NCBI GenBank assembly: GCA_018389105.1
Contig: JACATO010000095.1
Location: 186,001 to 250,000, forward strand
Length of the DNA: 64,000 bases
DNA from: Nautilus pompilius
Taxonomy: Eukaryota; Mollusca; Cephalopoda; Nautilida; Nautilidae
Direction of reading: 5' to 3'
The position numbers and the translations under genes were made by a program. This document shows positions 14,801 through 29,800 of this stretch, in pieces (position 1 is the first letter of the stretch; the number at the start of each line of letters is the position of its first letter). The notes below the pieces were generated by a model. It ran no database searches. It was given only the letters and a program-made list of their open reading frames with translations, and was not told the DNA's origin.

Positions 14801-17800
14801 CACACATACAAGAACTTTCACACACACCCTCACGCACACACCACAAAAAGATCAAAGTGAGTTCTGTGTTGCAGAACTCAGATACAATGCCAAGTAGAGC
14901 TGATACTGCCAGCAGGCCACCCCAGACAGTTGGGTCTGTTACACTGAATCCACTTTCACTCTTTGGAGCAGAACATGAACACACAGGCACTGCACTACAC
15001 AAAAAATAGTGTTTTATTGTCTGAGCATATTTATCTTTTGGGCAAGGCAGTTTAAAACAGTTGGGCATTGATGAGTCATTTAATGATTGCTTCTGTCCAT
15101 ACTGTAGATAGTACATTCAGGAAGATGTTGGTCCACAATATCACTTCCTCCATCTAGATTTAGTGCTTCATTTTCTTGAAAAAGTGACTTGAATTATGTG
15201 CATTAACAAGTTGTTTTATCTACTTGCTACATAATGGAATCCAGCACTGAATTATTCCTCGTGACATTAATGTCTTGAGTACGCATACCTTGAATCTCGC
15301 ATTTAACTGCTTGAACAGCAATAGAGAGATCAGGGAAAACATTGGACATGGTGAGCAACAACAATAATGCTGATCAAATACCAATGTTTTTGCAGTCTGC
15401 AGCCCAAAGATTGATGTCCCCAATTATGCAAGGTCAGTGGAATTCTTCTTTGAGTTGATACCAGAAGATTTTTTCCACCTCATGGTTGTAATTGTTTCAC
15501 CACGCAGGCCCAGGGGGAGGCAGGCAGAACTGATAACACCTAGACAGACATTACTAGGAGGAGATGAAAGTATTTGTAATGGTAAAAATAGCTATGGAGT
15601 CTCCATTCTGTGCTATCTATTGAGGATTATTTGAGTAAAGATGACAGAAAAGTAATGACAAAGAGAATATTCAAGAAATTGAATCAATCCTGGCTTGTTT
15701 GTGACAAAATCTGATGATTTTACTCTACATTTTTTACTTCCTGCTATAAAAATTAACATTTTTTAGCACGTTTTCTTTTTATTTGGATTACTGAACTGTG
15801 TTTTAAGTCATTTGTGCTATTTGAGTCATTTCATTTTAATGTGATTTTAATAACTTTAAACAGGTAGGCACATTTTTGTGATCTTTTGTGCATATTAAAT
15901 ATTGCATTTTCTGACCAGGAAAGGGTTTTAACCGGTAACCAATAGCCATCTCTGATTAACTAGTATACACTTATTAAAATATACAATGTAAATTTCAGCT
16001 GACCTCACTGAACCACAGATATTTCCGTACTCATTTGGAAGACAGTTTGTCACTAGGAAGACCCCTGTTCATAGAAGATGTGGAAGAAGAGTTGGACCCA
16101 GCATTGGATAATATTCTTGAGAAAAATTTTATAAAATTAGGAAGTACCCTAAAGGTGAGTCTTGTGTTTACTTTATTTGCTTTTATACATTAAAAAAAAG
16201 AGAAAAGACTTTACTGAACATGAAAATTTTAAGTCAGAAATTAATAATGTTTAAATAGCTTGACCTACATAAAAATTAAAACAAAGAAAAGCTGAAATTG
16301 CAAACATTTAAAAGTCATTACAGAAATTTTACGTCTTAATGGCAATTAGATAATATCTGCTCATTGAAGTTTTTTTGTTTTTACAAATCTAATCCTGAAA
16401 ATTAAGCATAACTAAGTTCGATTGAGTTTTTCTTTTAAGTTATAGGTGAATACCTGTAAATACTACAATCTTACTAGTTTTTTAAATGCTGTTTTGATAA
16501 ACATTTAAGATGACAATAATCACATGATTAGACAGAAATTGCTGTGTTATAACTCTTGTTCTATATAGGTATGAGTTGATGGTAATATCTTCAGTAGGGG
16601 AGACTTGGTCTATCTGTTACAGGGGTAAGTTGTTACACCACCAATAATCCCTAATTAAATGTATAGATGGGCTGTAATTGACAACATTAGGAATTACTGG
16701 TGTTATAACTACTAGTCCTGGTCATCTTATCTGTGCCTGTTTGATCTCTGGATAAAAATAAATTTTTTAAAAAATAGGTACATTTTCTTCTCTTGTCCAA
16801 CTACTGGAATTCAATACTGATACAGCTACAACTGTATATATGCTAGAAGCTTATTCTTGCTGAGAAATTATTCATAATTTATTTTTACATTTTATGTATG
16901 ATAAAAGTAAACCTAGAGAATAGAAATTATTTAACAATAAGGTTATGTGATAGAAGTTAGGAAAAGAATAAAAGTTGATTTACTGAATAATGGTATGAAT
17001 TCAATAATAAAATTATGTAGTCTTTATTGTTTTAAATTTTAATTAATGAGTGCTTTTTTATTTTTATTCATTTAGGTTAAAGTTGGTGATAAAGAAGTAG
17101 ACATAATGAGTGGATTCTACTTATACATAACAACTAAACTTCCAAATCCTGCCTACACACCTGAAGTAGGTGACATTTATTTAATTGGTGTTCTTCCACT
17201 ACAACATAAAGATGTACCTGCTGTAATTCTTTAAAATATTATTTATAGAATGCATACTGTATTCAGATTCTTATAACTAATTAATAGTTATACACTGAAT
17301 ATCCACCTATAGAAGTTAACACTTGTAAACTGTAAACAAAAAATTTGATTTGTTGAAAATTAAGATCCAAAAGAGAAGGTAATGCTTTGTCATCATCTTT
17401 AGAAATGCATGTGCTGTTAAACACCTCATGATTAAATATATTATATTATTTTGACATTTTATAACAATCAGCTGGCAGGCAGTACACTTTAAAAAAAAAA
17501 AAAAACCAAAAGGAACCTGTTGTTGAAATATTAAACAAAATTGTTATTGATTATTGTTCAATTTTCCCATTTTCAAAATGCTAAGGACATTTAAATGTAA
17601 CCTGGCTAAAATAACATCACCAGGTTCCATTTAAATGTTCCTAGTAGCTTTGTCTACTACACACAGCATGGTAACCAAGATGATGTTTTTGTCAAACAGG
17701 TGAGTGCCAAGACATCAATAATTGATTTTACTGTGACCATGAAGGGTCTGGAGGAGCAACTGTTGGGAAGAGTTATTCAAACAGAAAAGCAGGTACACTC

Positions 17801-20800
17801 TATATGCATTTTTAACTGAATTTTAATTGGAAATATAGTGTGTCAAAATCGATTATAACATTTGTGTTTTAATTTTTTGGTTTTTATAAAACTCTTTTTT
17901 CTAAATATTTCTTTTTCTATCCATAAACAATTCTTTAGCAAAATTGTAATTCTTCATCATCTATATTTGTTTCAGGAGCTAGAAACAGAGAGAACCAAGC
18001 TAATATTAAATGTCACCACAAACAAACGCAGAATGAAAGAACTTGAAGACAACCTGCTTTACAAATTAACAAGCACAAAGGTCGGTTTCAGGCAAATTCT
18101 GCTGGTTGTCCTCCAGAAACGATTACAGTATGAAGTTTATTGTTTTTAAATATTTGTTCAAGTCAGCATCTACAATATCACTAAGGTGGTTACCAATAAT
18201 TTTTAATATTATACAATACAGATGTGTGTTGTGAGTTTACTTTCATTGCTGCCTCTAGATTTTGTGGATAATTTCTATTATGGGGAACTAGTTTCTCTTT
18301 TTGTCATCTATTTTACTGTATTATGGGAGTAATGAAGACCAACTGCTTTATAATTTAATGCTGACTTGAAATGCTTTGCACCGTTGCAGTGGTATCTGTT
18401 GGTTAATTTTTCATGATAAAAACAGTGTTGGTCTGATGATTTATTAAATGGTTTTTCCAGGGTTCATTGGTTGACGACGAATCTTTAATTGAAGTACTTC
18501 AGGTAACAAAATCAACAGCAACAAGTGTCAGTGAGCAGCTAAGCATAGCTGCTGATACAGAAATAAAAATTAACGAAGCAAGGGAAGAATTTAGGCCAGG
18601 TAATGTATCTTTGGACTTCAGCAGTAAGAAATCAAAGTAGGCAACATAAGATTGCCAATAAAACCCACAGAACAAACAGCACATTTTATTGAGTGATTGA
18701 TGCTATGTTATAATCATCTCTTAAGTAATGATTATAGTTCTGTGACTTTATGCAGGTAACATGGTCATTATGTCTATCTGCCTTATATCTGGTATGGAGA
18801 AAAAATCCTGACAGCATTTTTTAAAATATATTTTAACTGATAGAATTATCCTTGTCAACTTATAACCAATAGCATGAATAATATCACACAAAATGCTTCA
18901 TGGGTAAAAAGATAGACAAAATTTAGCTTATGCATACAGTCTCTGAACAAGCCAGTGAAGATTTTTGTCTCTTTCAGCAACTCTGAGAATTATATATTAA
19001 GGTTAAACTGAACTTGTTGTTGTTTTGCCTTACTACTGTGCTCTTTTTAATCTGGTTGCTTTATTAAATACTCATCAAAGTTGTACCATGTTTTTGCAGT
19101 TGCTGCTCGTGGGAGCATTCTGTATTTTTTGATTTGTGACATGAGCATGGTGAACTGCATGTACCAGACATCTCTCCGACAGTTTCTTGTTCTTTTTGAT
19201 CAGTCCATGGCAAAGTGAGTATTGTATCCTTACTGCTTTTAACTGTATTGTGTTTTTCTTGCAGCATTTATTAATAAAATTAGATTAGCTTTTGAAATTG
19301 TTTTTCCTCTAAGCCATGAACAGTTGGTTCCTTTTAGAAGTACAGTTGTACAGCTTCAAAACCACGGATTCTGTTTTCCTCACTTTTTCTCTTTAAATAA
19401 TTTTAAAACTTTTTTTTTCCTAAAGCTGAAAGATGTGCCTGTATTTCAGATCTGATAAAAGCCCATTTACTAGCAAAAGAATAAACAACATTATTGAATA
19501 CCTGACATATGGTGTTTTTAAATACACCTGCCGAGGTTTGTATGAGGACAACAAATTTCTCTTCACATTGATGTTGGGTTTAAAGATTGATTTGCAGCAA
19601 GGTCTTCTGAGACATGATGAGTTCCAGATATTTGTCAAAGGTTTGTATTTTGTTTCTCCATGTAACTTTGTACTCTTTTTATCAAAAAGAACTGATAGAG
19701 ATCTAAAATTATAGTTATAGAAATGCATATATCATATGATTGCACTTTAATTAATATTCATTACTATGAATAAGTTACTGAAAGTATTTTGTCATTTAGT
19801 TTTGTCAGTGAGAAGCAATTTTAAAACTTGTACAATCTAATAACTCAAAAAAAAGTTAACATTACCACTTCAGGGACTGTTATTACTTGTGTATGTAGTT
19901 CAGTAATCATTGATCACCTGATCTTTCATTGTGCATGCTGGATGTAAGCAGCTGACAGATGAATAAAGCCAGCCAACTGATTTTGCTTGTGTCAGGATCT
20001 CCTTGCAGATTACCTCACCAGAAGAGTTTTTTTGTTGTATCATCCTGAATGACATCCCTGCCACCAAATAATTTTAAAAGTCAATGCCTAGTGCTGGAAA
20101 AGTAGCCATGACCTTATTCTAAGATTGTGAAGGACTTGTGTCTGGACACAGAGAACAAACTGTAACCAGTGCTACATACTGCAATCTCCTGCAGAAACAG
20201 CTAATGTCTGTGCTACACAGTAAATGAAACAGTCTGCCTGGGCGAAGAAATACTGCTGCAGCACAAAAGTGCCTGCTCATGCATGGTTCAAGCAATAGTC
20301 AGTCACGTGTGTTCAGCAGTTGAAATTAAATTAGAACTTGCACCAGAACTGGAATTGCTATAATATCTATAATTAGAGGTGCTCTTCCTAATTTTTGTCT
20401 AACACATTTATTTTATTTCTGGAAAAGAATTGAGTTTCTTACCATCAAAGATTAACAGCTAATTAAAGATGCCTTTAAAAAGAAATTAAATATGAGCATA
20501 CTTGGAGAGAAATGTACACTAAGTTACCTATGAATCACTGAAATTCATTTTATCCTTATACTTTAATTACTTAACCCTCCAAAGTTTTTGGGAGGCTCTG
20601 CAATTGTAGCTGTGGTTCACAATTAATTTATATTTATGACCTAAGTTAATTTTGTTTAAACAAAGAAAGAAAAAGAAAAAATGCCAGTAAATTAGCAAAC
20701 TATAGCTAACAGATAGTTTGTTAATTTACTGATATATATATATATATATTTTTTTTTTTTTTAAATACTGTAAGTCTAGAGTAAATAGAGTGATTCTTAT

Positions 20801-23800
20801 TTGAATTGAGTTATTGGATATTGCTTATTGTTCATTTTCATTTTTGTCAGAATGAGTACTTCAGGAAGCTGTATAAATGGTGTACAGCTAGTTACTGTCT
20901 CATCAATTATCATTTATGTTTAACCTGCTAGGCACTCATTTGTGGACCTCCTATCAATGAACTTTTTATTTATGAGTTATCCATCCATCATGGCATTGGT
21001 CTACAAATGCCTGGCAGTGCAGGGACATTAAGAAGATACTTATTTGAAATATTTGATGAAACCAAGCTAGTACTTCATTGTACATACTATGTGATTTATC
21101 ATCTCTTAAGTTTGCATTACTTGCGATAATATATATAAACCTAATCTATTCTGCATGAATTATAAAAACTATTGAATAATCATGTAACTATTATGTTCTT
21201 CAGACATTTAAAAATGAATTGTTATTGGTGATTGTTTTGTTTCTGTTATTTCGTTACTGTCATTTTATTAGAAAGATTTGTTTTGCCCAGAAACATATAT
21301 CAGTATTCTAATTGGTTTATTTAATATTTTTAAAACTGGAGAGTTTGAGATGTAATGTGTAAGTAGAGTTTAAGGAATCACTATGTTAGCCATAAGGGAT
21401 TACTAAGTGTTAACAAGGTTCCACTCATCCCAGGATTAAGGAGAACCATCTTTGATCAGAATAGCACCAAAGGTGGCTTAGATGGATTTTTATGCTTCTA
21501 ATGCTGTAGAAAGGCCATCATTTGAAAATCTGCTTATGTGGTAATAAAAATTACTTCCAAAATGCTAATATCTGCTGGATTGCTAGACCCTAGTGATAAC
21601 CATATGCTGTGTGCATTGTTCACCTACAAAAGATTTTTTCTTCACTAATACACCAAAGACTCACTGTTGTCTTGTTTCTTCATTCATTTCTTGTATGAAA
21701 AACCTTTAATTTCTCTTTTACAGAAATATATTATTTCGTGAGCTGATTATATTTATTGTTTCTGTTCTTTCTCTCTTTTTTTAGGTGGGGCAGCCTTAGA
21801 TCTGAAGGCTGTAGCACCTAAGCCCTGCAAATGGATCACAGACATGACCTGGCTCAATCTGGTTATGCTGAGTTCATTGAGAACTTTTAGTGATATTTTA
21901 AATCAGGTGGGTTATCATAGGAAGTGCCCTGGTGCATGAGCAGCACAGGTGGTTAGTGTCATAAACCTACTAAAAGCCTTTGTTAGAACTCTTTGTCTGA
22001 AGATCTGGGAGGAGATCCATGAGAGAAGAAACCATGCCAGTGAGTTGTCACATTGAGCCATTCTCTCAACTGTAGCAGCTTGGTATTCCAGCACTAGATT
22101 GTTGCAGGCCCTTTTTTTTTTATGCTTACTAATCTCTACTATAACTGCAGTAATTGAACTCTTCACATTGCTAACATGAAGAAAAATCCAGATTCTGTTG
22201 TGTTTTTTCTTTCTTTTCGTCTCTCTCTCTTGGTAGTGCTGACAAAAATATAGTGTCAGTGTGTGCATGCTTATTTGTCACCATCATTAGCAGGCAAAGA
22301 AAGTCTGCCCCACTTCATTTCCCTACCAATCCAGATTAAGTCGATAGTTTTGATATTAACTGCACACACACTGCTAAATATCCTTAATGTGTTAAGTCTT
22401 TGCAGAGAAGCAGTTATACAGTGATAATGCTTTATACTTCAATAAAGAAATAAAATGATAGATGAGAAACAAATGTACATTTGTTATGGAATAAATATGC
22501 TTGATCAAAAACAAAAATCAGAATCATTTTGACCATGCCTTTATGTACTGTAAAAAAAAATAGTATGATCAGCTGATTATTTCAAGTTTTTATACTAGCA
22601 TTGAAAATAAAAAAAACTTTAAGAGAATTATTCTGTCAGTTTAGAAAAACTTGAGATGCTATCTTACTGTTTATTCTTTTATTCAGATTCAGAGATCTGA
22701 AAAAGTGTGGAGAGCCTGGTATGACTCTGAAAGTCCTGAGGAGGAACTTATACCTGATGGCTACAGTGCTTCACTTGATGCCTTCCGGAAATTACTTCTC
22801 ATCAGGTACATGTGAGCAAACCATTAGTGTAGTCTATGCACACAGTGGAGATCTGTCCATGACAAGGACCATCAAGCTGCATGGCAGTTTTTTGTCTTCA
22901 CTCTGTTAGTCCCTTCCATCCTCATACCAAAGTTGGGAAACAATAAGATGGAAAATGTAGTTCAAAAACGATCTAGGAGTCATAATTAATCAAAATCACA
23001 AATGTAAAATCATTGTATTTCAACTGCAAACAAAAAAAATAGGAGGTTAGAAGTAATTAACCTATGCATAAAACAATACTAAAGGAGTTTTAATTTGATT
23101 GTATAAATCTTTGGTTTGCTTGTATCTTTCTTAAACACAATGCTGTGCAGGCTTGGAGTTCTTATTTGAGAAATGATATTGATTTATTGGAGAGATCAGC
23201 AGAGATTTCTTAGAATATTTCTAGGTCTTAATTATTTTGAAAATTTATTCCATATGCTTAAGGATTATCTAAGATTCCAACATGGTCACACAGAGAAAAT
23301 AATATATCTTTAGTAGAATAAATTAATGCCAATTGTAGTTAATAGTGAAAAATTTCATAATTGTCTGTTTCTTTTTCTGAAGGCCTTTGCATAAACCAGG
23401 TTGGGTTGGCTTCCTGTTTCCTTGTAATTGCTAAGTTAAACAGAACCAAGCCATTATAACACTGCCCTTTTATTTTAGACAAGGATACACAAAATGCTGT
23501 ATAGAACTGTCCACCCAGATTGACTGCAATTTTTTTTTTTAAAAAAGAACATTTACAAAAGAAAATGTTCAGCTGTCATCATCAGATCATAAATAAACTG
23601 TTGTGAGAAGTAGCTGGTTACGTTTTGTATGGGTTTGGACAATGGTAGATACTGTCTATTTTAAGTTTCAATAAACTTTTTTTTAATGTTTACAGGTGAT
23701 ATTTAGATGTTATGTATTTCATTATTAATTGTATATGTTGCTAAAAGTAGCAGAGATTATATATATATATGTGTGTGTGTGTTTAGCTTTTGGCATAGGT

Positions 23801-26800
23801 ACAGATTTCTAAACATTTATCTTTGAAAAATGTATAGATAGTGGATGTATGTGTGTTGGTTGTATTGCAGATCTTGGTGCCCTGACCGAACCACAGCCCA
23901 GGCCAGGAAATACATTTCTAGCTCATTAGGACCAAAATATGCTGAATCTGTTATCTTGAATTTAGAGACAACATTTAGAGAAAGCGACATAAGGATTCCA
24001 CTGATATGTTTGCTCTCAATGGGTTCTGATCCAACCAATCAGATTGAGGCTTTAGCAAAGAAACTTAAAACAGGTATACAATGTTGCTCTATAATTTTAA
24101 TTAATCCTTTATTCTAAATTATTTAGTGTTCTGAAGAGAAAATTTAGTTGATTTTTATTATTACTGTTATATGTTGTCATCAAATTATTGTTTTTGTTCT
24201 TGGTGAAAATTAATTTTGAGGGCCAAAACCATCACTTATTGTAATGTGTCTGGGTTTTTTTGAAATATTTGATATGATTGACGTTTATTTTAAAAAATAC
24301 CAGTTGGTAAATAATACAGGTGTTAGAAGAAAACATTTAACTTACATTTCCATGCAACAAATTGGCAAATTCATCTCCATTCACTTAAAACTGTCATTAT
24401 CATCATTTACTTAAGTACACAATCACAGCAAAAATTAATAAACATGGTGTTTGATTTCTTGCAGAGAAAGTAAATTGAGGCAAAGAAGATCCATAAAATT
24501 ACACAATAATTTAACACTAAACATTGTCTTGTTTGTTCTTGGTTCCATTTTCTAACTGGTGTTGAGTTTTTGATAATGTCTGACAATAGAAATGTTTTAT
24601 AGTTGTTATTTCGCCAGTCTTGTAATAAACTGGTGTTGAGTTTTTGATAATGTCTGACAATAGAAATGTTTTATAGTTGTTATTTCGCCAGTCTTGTAAT
24701 AAACTGGTGATTTCAGCGTGTGCCTATATGTATAATAGTTTTTATAATAATATATTTAAAATTTTACAATTTTTTATTGTTTTCTTTAACTCTTAGAAAT
24801 GCGAGCAATTTCCATGGGACAAGGTCAAGAAGTTCATGCAAGGAAGTTGATTTCTCAATGCATGCAGTTGGTATGCCAAGTTTTAACTTCTAGTGTATTT
24901 TACACACCAAAAAGCTAATAAAGTTTTTTTTTTTTTAATTTTCATGTTAATGTTGTTAGGGTTAGCTAAGATTCTTTTTGAAAATAATAATCTATAATTA
25001 AGTGCCATCTAGTGTTATGAGTGAAAAAAGAGTAGTGGGTCATCAGCACCTGAAGCAAGCAATCAGTGCATGATTATAATACATGTTATACTGGATTGAC
25101 ACTTGCTGCCTGAGTGGGATGGGGGGTGACACAATTTTTGGAAGTTTAAAGTCACTGTAAAACCTCAAAAGAACTGTGTGTGTGTGTGTGTTTTCAACAG
25201 TGCATATGTCAGGGAGGAAAGGTGACATCATTAGATTTGTCATTTGTAGGTGGAAGAATCAAAATTTGACACCATTCATTCAAATGGTTGTCAAAAAACA
25301 TGATAAGTTTGCTAACTGCAGTGTCATGGCACAAATTACAGTACCAGAATCTAACAGTGGTGTGCAGATATTAGTCAGTGCTGGTTCTTTCTTCTCTATT
25401 ATATACTGATGTATACTGAATATGATATGCTGGCAGTACAATACCCCCAAAATACCTCTGCTAAGGCATTGACTTTGATAGCACAAATGATACCACATAC
25501 TCATGAAGTCAGGATATGATGCATGTTAAAGTCCATGAACTGTAGATTTATGCTTGTGCTGAAGTCATGGGCAGCCATTCCAGATGTTGACTTGCTAGAT
25601 ATGTGGTATTCAACATTGAACTGAGTTATAATGGATATTCAATAATTTTCATTCACTAGCACTGATTATATCCTAGCCAACATAGCTGGGTGTTCTATTT
25701 AAAAAGTGTATCATAAAAGTGTTGTGTTTTAAAATGTTTAAATATATTTGTAGATTTAGTTTATTTAAAAGATGTGTCAAGGCGAGACCAGGTTTAGTTG
25801 TTACAAACCCCCAGTAATTCCCAATTAAGCATATAGCAAGGCTATAAAAAACTAACTACTTTAACACTTATTCCTGGTCTTTCCTAATGTTAAGAACTAT
25901 TACTATCTGGTTTGATTATGATATTGATTTAATGTAATTAATTGTAATTATTACCTTCAAAGAATTATAATTTGCATTTGGTTATTAAAGTTATCTATCT
26001 ATTAAATATAATACTATAATGAGTTTTATTACATAGCAATCTTTTTGAGAGAAGCTTAAAAAACTGACTATTTTAATAACTCTTTAAAAACGAAAATCTA
26101 TAGTCATTGTACTAATTTTTATAAGGTTTTGATTTTCATGTCGATGGTGTAGCAGATAATTATAAAGAGATAGTAATTGGTGTAGTAGGCTGGCTGTTTC
26201 AAAGGTTTCCACTGACCATACACTAAAAGTAACCATTTTTTTCTTGTAGGGTGGATGGGTTATGCTACAGAACTGCCATCTTGGACTTGAGTTTATGGAT
26301 GAGCTGCTGGAAACCATCTTAGACACTCAAGAAGTAATGAGCACCTTCCGGGTTTGGATCACTACAGAAGAGCATGCCAATTTTTCTATAAGCTTACTGC
26401 AGGTTAGTAGGCAAATATTGTTTATTATCAGAAGTATGTATACAGATTTATAAACTGTTATTATAAAAAAAAATAATTAGAGCTGTTTTTAGCCTTAACT
26501 ACAGCAGAATATAATGTTCATACATGCGAAATCATATTTTAAATTACCATTTCTAATGGTTATTCGTCTCTTTTTCTTGAAAAAAATGTTTTTCTGGTAG
26601 GAAAACAATAGATTTAAAAACATACAATTATTCTAACATTTTTGATTTGATATCAATTTTCTTTAGCACCACAGTATTAGTTTTGTTTCATATTTTAAAC
26701 CACAAAAGCAGTTTACTTTTTTTATTCTTTTCCTCTACATTTTACACATGCCAATATTTCTTTACTCATGCATGATGTCTTTTATGCTTTCTCCTAGTTT

Positions 26801-29800
26801 ACCTTATCACTGCTAAGTTGTAAATACATAGACATAAAACAGAATCAAATAAAATCCCATTGCAACAGAACAATGTACAAGTATAACAACTTTCTATAGC
26901 AACTAGTTCACAATATTGTTCTGATTTATGTACTTGTGCTTTGCTGTCCAGTGAAGTTCAAGATGAAAAATTATTGTTTGCTTTCTTACAGTCATCCATC
27001 AAATTTACTAATGAACCTCCACAGGGTATTAAGGCAGGTTTAAAAAGAACATATGCAGGAATTACCCAAGATTTCCTTAATGTTAGCTACTTACCACAAT
27101 GGAAGCCAATGTTGTATGCTGTATCTTTCCTGCATACTGTTGTACAGGTAAGAACACTGATGGTAGCCATTTGTACAATTTTCTTTCTTTCTTTTTTTTT
27201 CAGATGATTTTCACTGATGAATGCAGTTTATGATGGATGCCAATATTTTAAAATTAGAGAAGATTTTTCTCCAAATGTTTCCATGAAAACTATTTGGCAG
27301 TATTTGATTTAAACAGAAAATGTAAAAATTTTAATTACAATATATAGATGTTCAGAGACAAGATGAAGATTGTTGTTTTGATAAATTGTATGTGTTTTCA
27401 TAAATGTTTGCTAATTGCCAGTGGAGTGAGAATTTAGCCTTTCTAGAAACTTTCTCAAATATTTTAGTTTTCTTGCACTAGAATAGCAATTACTAATAAA
27501 ACATCTCAAGTTGACTAATCTTGTTGCCACGCAATCTGTCAAGCAAGGTTCCCAGTGAGAATCAAACATCTAAATGGTAGGAGTGGTATACAAAATACTG
27601 ACAACAATATAGTGATGACTCCATTTTATTGAATGTTTTTTAAAATATTTTCAGCCCTACATAACATTGGTAAATAATGAAGAAAAATCATCATCATTTA
27701 TTGAAGACCAAAGAATAGTTACTCAGTGGCTTGGTGTCCTCTTGCTCTTCACCATTTGGCCATTTGGGTTTTCCACATTAAAAAAAAAAATAGTTCTGAT
27801 AAGATTTTTTGGGTGTCACCAACACTGACACCCCCAACTTCTAGTTAACTGCTGTGAGACATTTTTAGACCTCAAAAATGAAGATGGATTTGCCCAGAAA
27901 CAGTTGAAAGGCAACATTATTTTTTAGGTTTTGAACCATAGTACAAAATGTTAGATTTGTTTTGTTTTTGTTTTTTAAACAGGAGCGAAGAAAGTTTGGT
28001 CCCCTTGGTTGGAATATCCCTTATGAGTTTAACTCTGCCGACTGGGGAGCTACTATGCAGTTTGTAAAGAACCATCTCGATGATGTCGACATTAAAAAGG
28101 TACATACATGGTTTTGGGTTTGATGATGTGTTTAAACTAGGCAAGCAATGCTATCATGGTCTGCTGTAGTTTCTACTGTGTCATCAAACATTAGCATTTA
28201 AATATTTATTTTATATAATTTGGTTTTTGATGGTTCTTTAAATAAATTGTCGAGATTAATTCCCCAGCATTTGTTTATCAGATTTAGCTGAAAATTTTTA
28301 AAATAGGCAATTTTGTTTAAAATACAGCCTTAGATCAAAAATTTGTTGTTTTCTGAAATAATTATAAAATGTAACTCTCTGTTTTGCAAAACACAAACCA
28401 AAAAAAATAACATTTAGATGTTGTTTTTTTTTATTTACTTTATTTACATTTAATGTAGAACATCTCCCAAAATACAAAATGTTTTGTTTATGGAGCATGT
28501 AAATATTATTGTATTAGGGGCATATTTTGTTTACAGTAGGTTTATTTGTCCACAAGAATTGTTTAACAACAATTTCTAAATGTACAAGAACCAAGTATAG
28601 TACAGTGCCGGACAAAAGAGTTGGGACACTTGCTGGGAAATTGATATTTGAGCTCTCTTGTTTTAACATTTGCATACAAATAGCCATCCTATTGTCCATA
28701 AGTTGTATAAAACATGCCTTTACGATGTGCAAAAACAATGAATGTCATATGTGTATTTATTGTCTGGAAAAAATATTTGAATTAGCATATTCAGATTTGT
28801 GCTGCGACAAAAGAGTTGGGACAGTGAACAAAATCTGTGCTTACATTTATTCCCCTCAATATATTCGTTTTCAAAGGTTCAAATGAATAGAATTAAATCA
28901 TCTAAGACCATCTAAGATCATTTTTGCACCATGCCTAGCAAGACAACATCGTCTGAAATCAGAGACTTGATAGTTGAGCACCACCAAGAAAATCTGTCTT
29001 GTCGAGAGATAGCCGATCAAGTCAGTTGCCCGAAAAGCACTGTAAACCGCATTCTGAAGCAGTACAAGGAAACCGGAAACACGAAACCAAAAATGCGAAT
29101 CGGAAGACCGCAAAAATGTGACAACAAAATGGATCGACTCATTTGTCACAAATCCAGGGCCAATCATTTCCTGACGTCGACAGCCATTCAAGCCTCCCTG
29201 AGTGGAGTGAATGTCTCCAGTCGCACTATTCAACGTCGTCTATGTGAGGAGAATCTCTTTGGACGAATCGCCCAGAAAAAGCCATTGATCAGCAACAAGA
29301 ACAGGTGCACCCACATAGCATGGGCTAAAGTGCACAAAAACTGGACCAAAGTTCAATGGGCTAGAGTTCTCTTTTCCAACGAAATGATGATCATGCGCAT
29401 TCACAGTGCTGGTTTACTATATGTTCGACATTACCATGGCAAAAAATGCAATATAAAGTGCACCCGACCGACGATACAGGCCGGAAGAGGATCATTGATG
29501 GTCTTGGGGTGTGTGAGCGCGGCGGGACCAGGCCCTCTCAAGTTGATCAGGGACAGAGACCACCCAGACCTCCTGCAATTTACTGAGGGATGTCATCGTT
29601 GACTACATCGATGAGAACATGCCAGTCACCGCCATCTTCCAGCACGACATTGTCCTGATCCCTACCGCCAGAGTCGTCACTTCCCTCACCACTCAAATAG
29701 GAATGGATGTCGTGCTGGCCGCCCCAAAGTCCGGATCTCAACCCAATCGAAAATACCTGGAAGCAGCTGAAGGCCAAGGTGGCCAAACATAAGAATCTCA

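Noticed and set aside
14727-15116. 129-codon minus-strand open frame with a hydrophobic stretch
   Set aside because: It crosses the end of the GC-rich retroposon, has no recognised motif and lies in a dynein intron. Open frames of this size are expected in GC-richer DNA.
20080-20360. Possible Tc1/mariner transposase remnant in a dynein intron
   Set aside because: Only short motif-like fragments appear across frames. They are not distinguishable from chance without a search.
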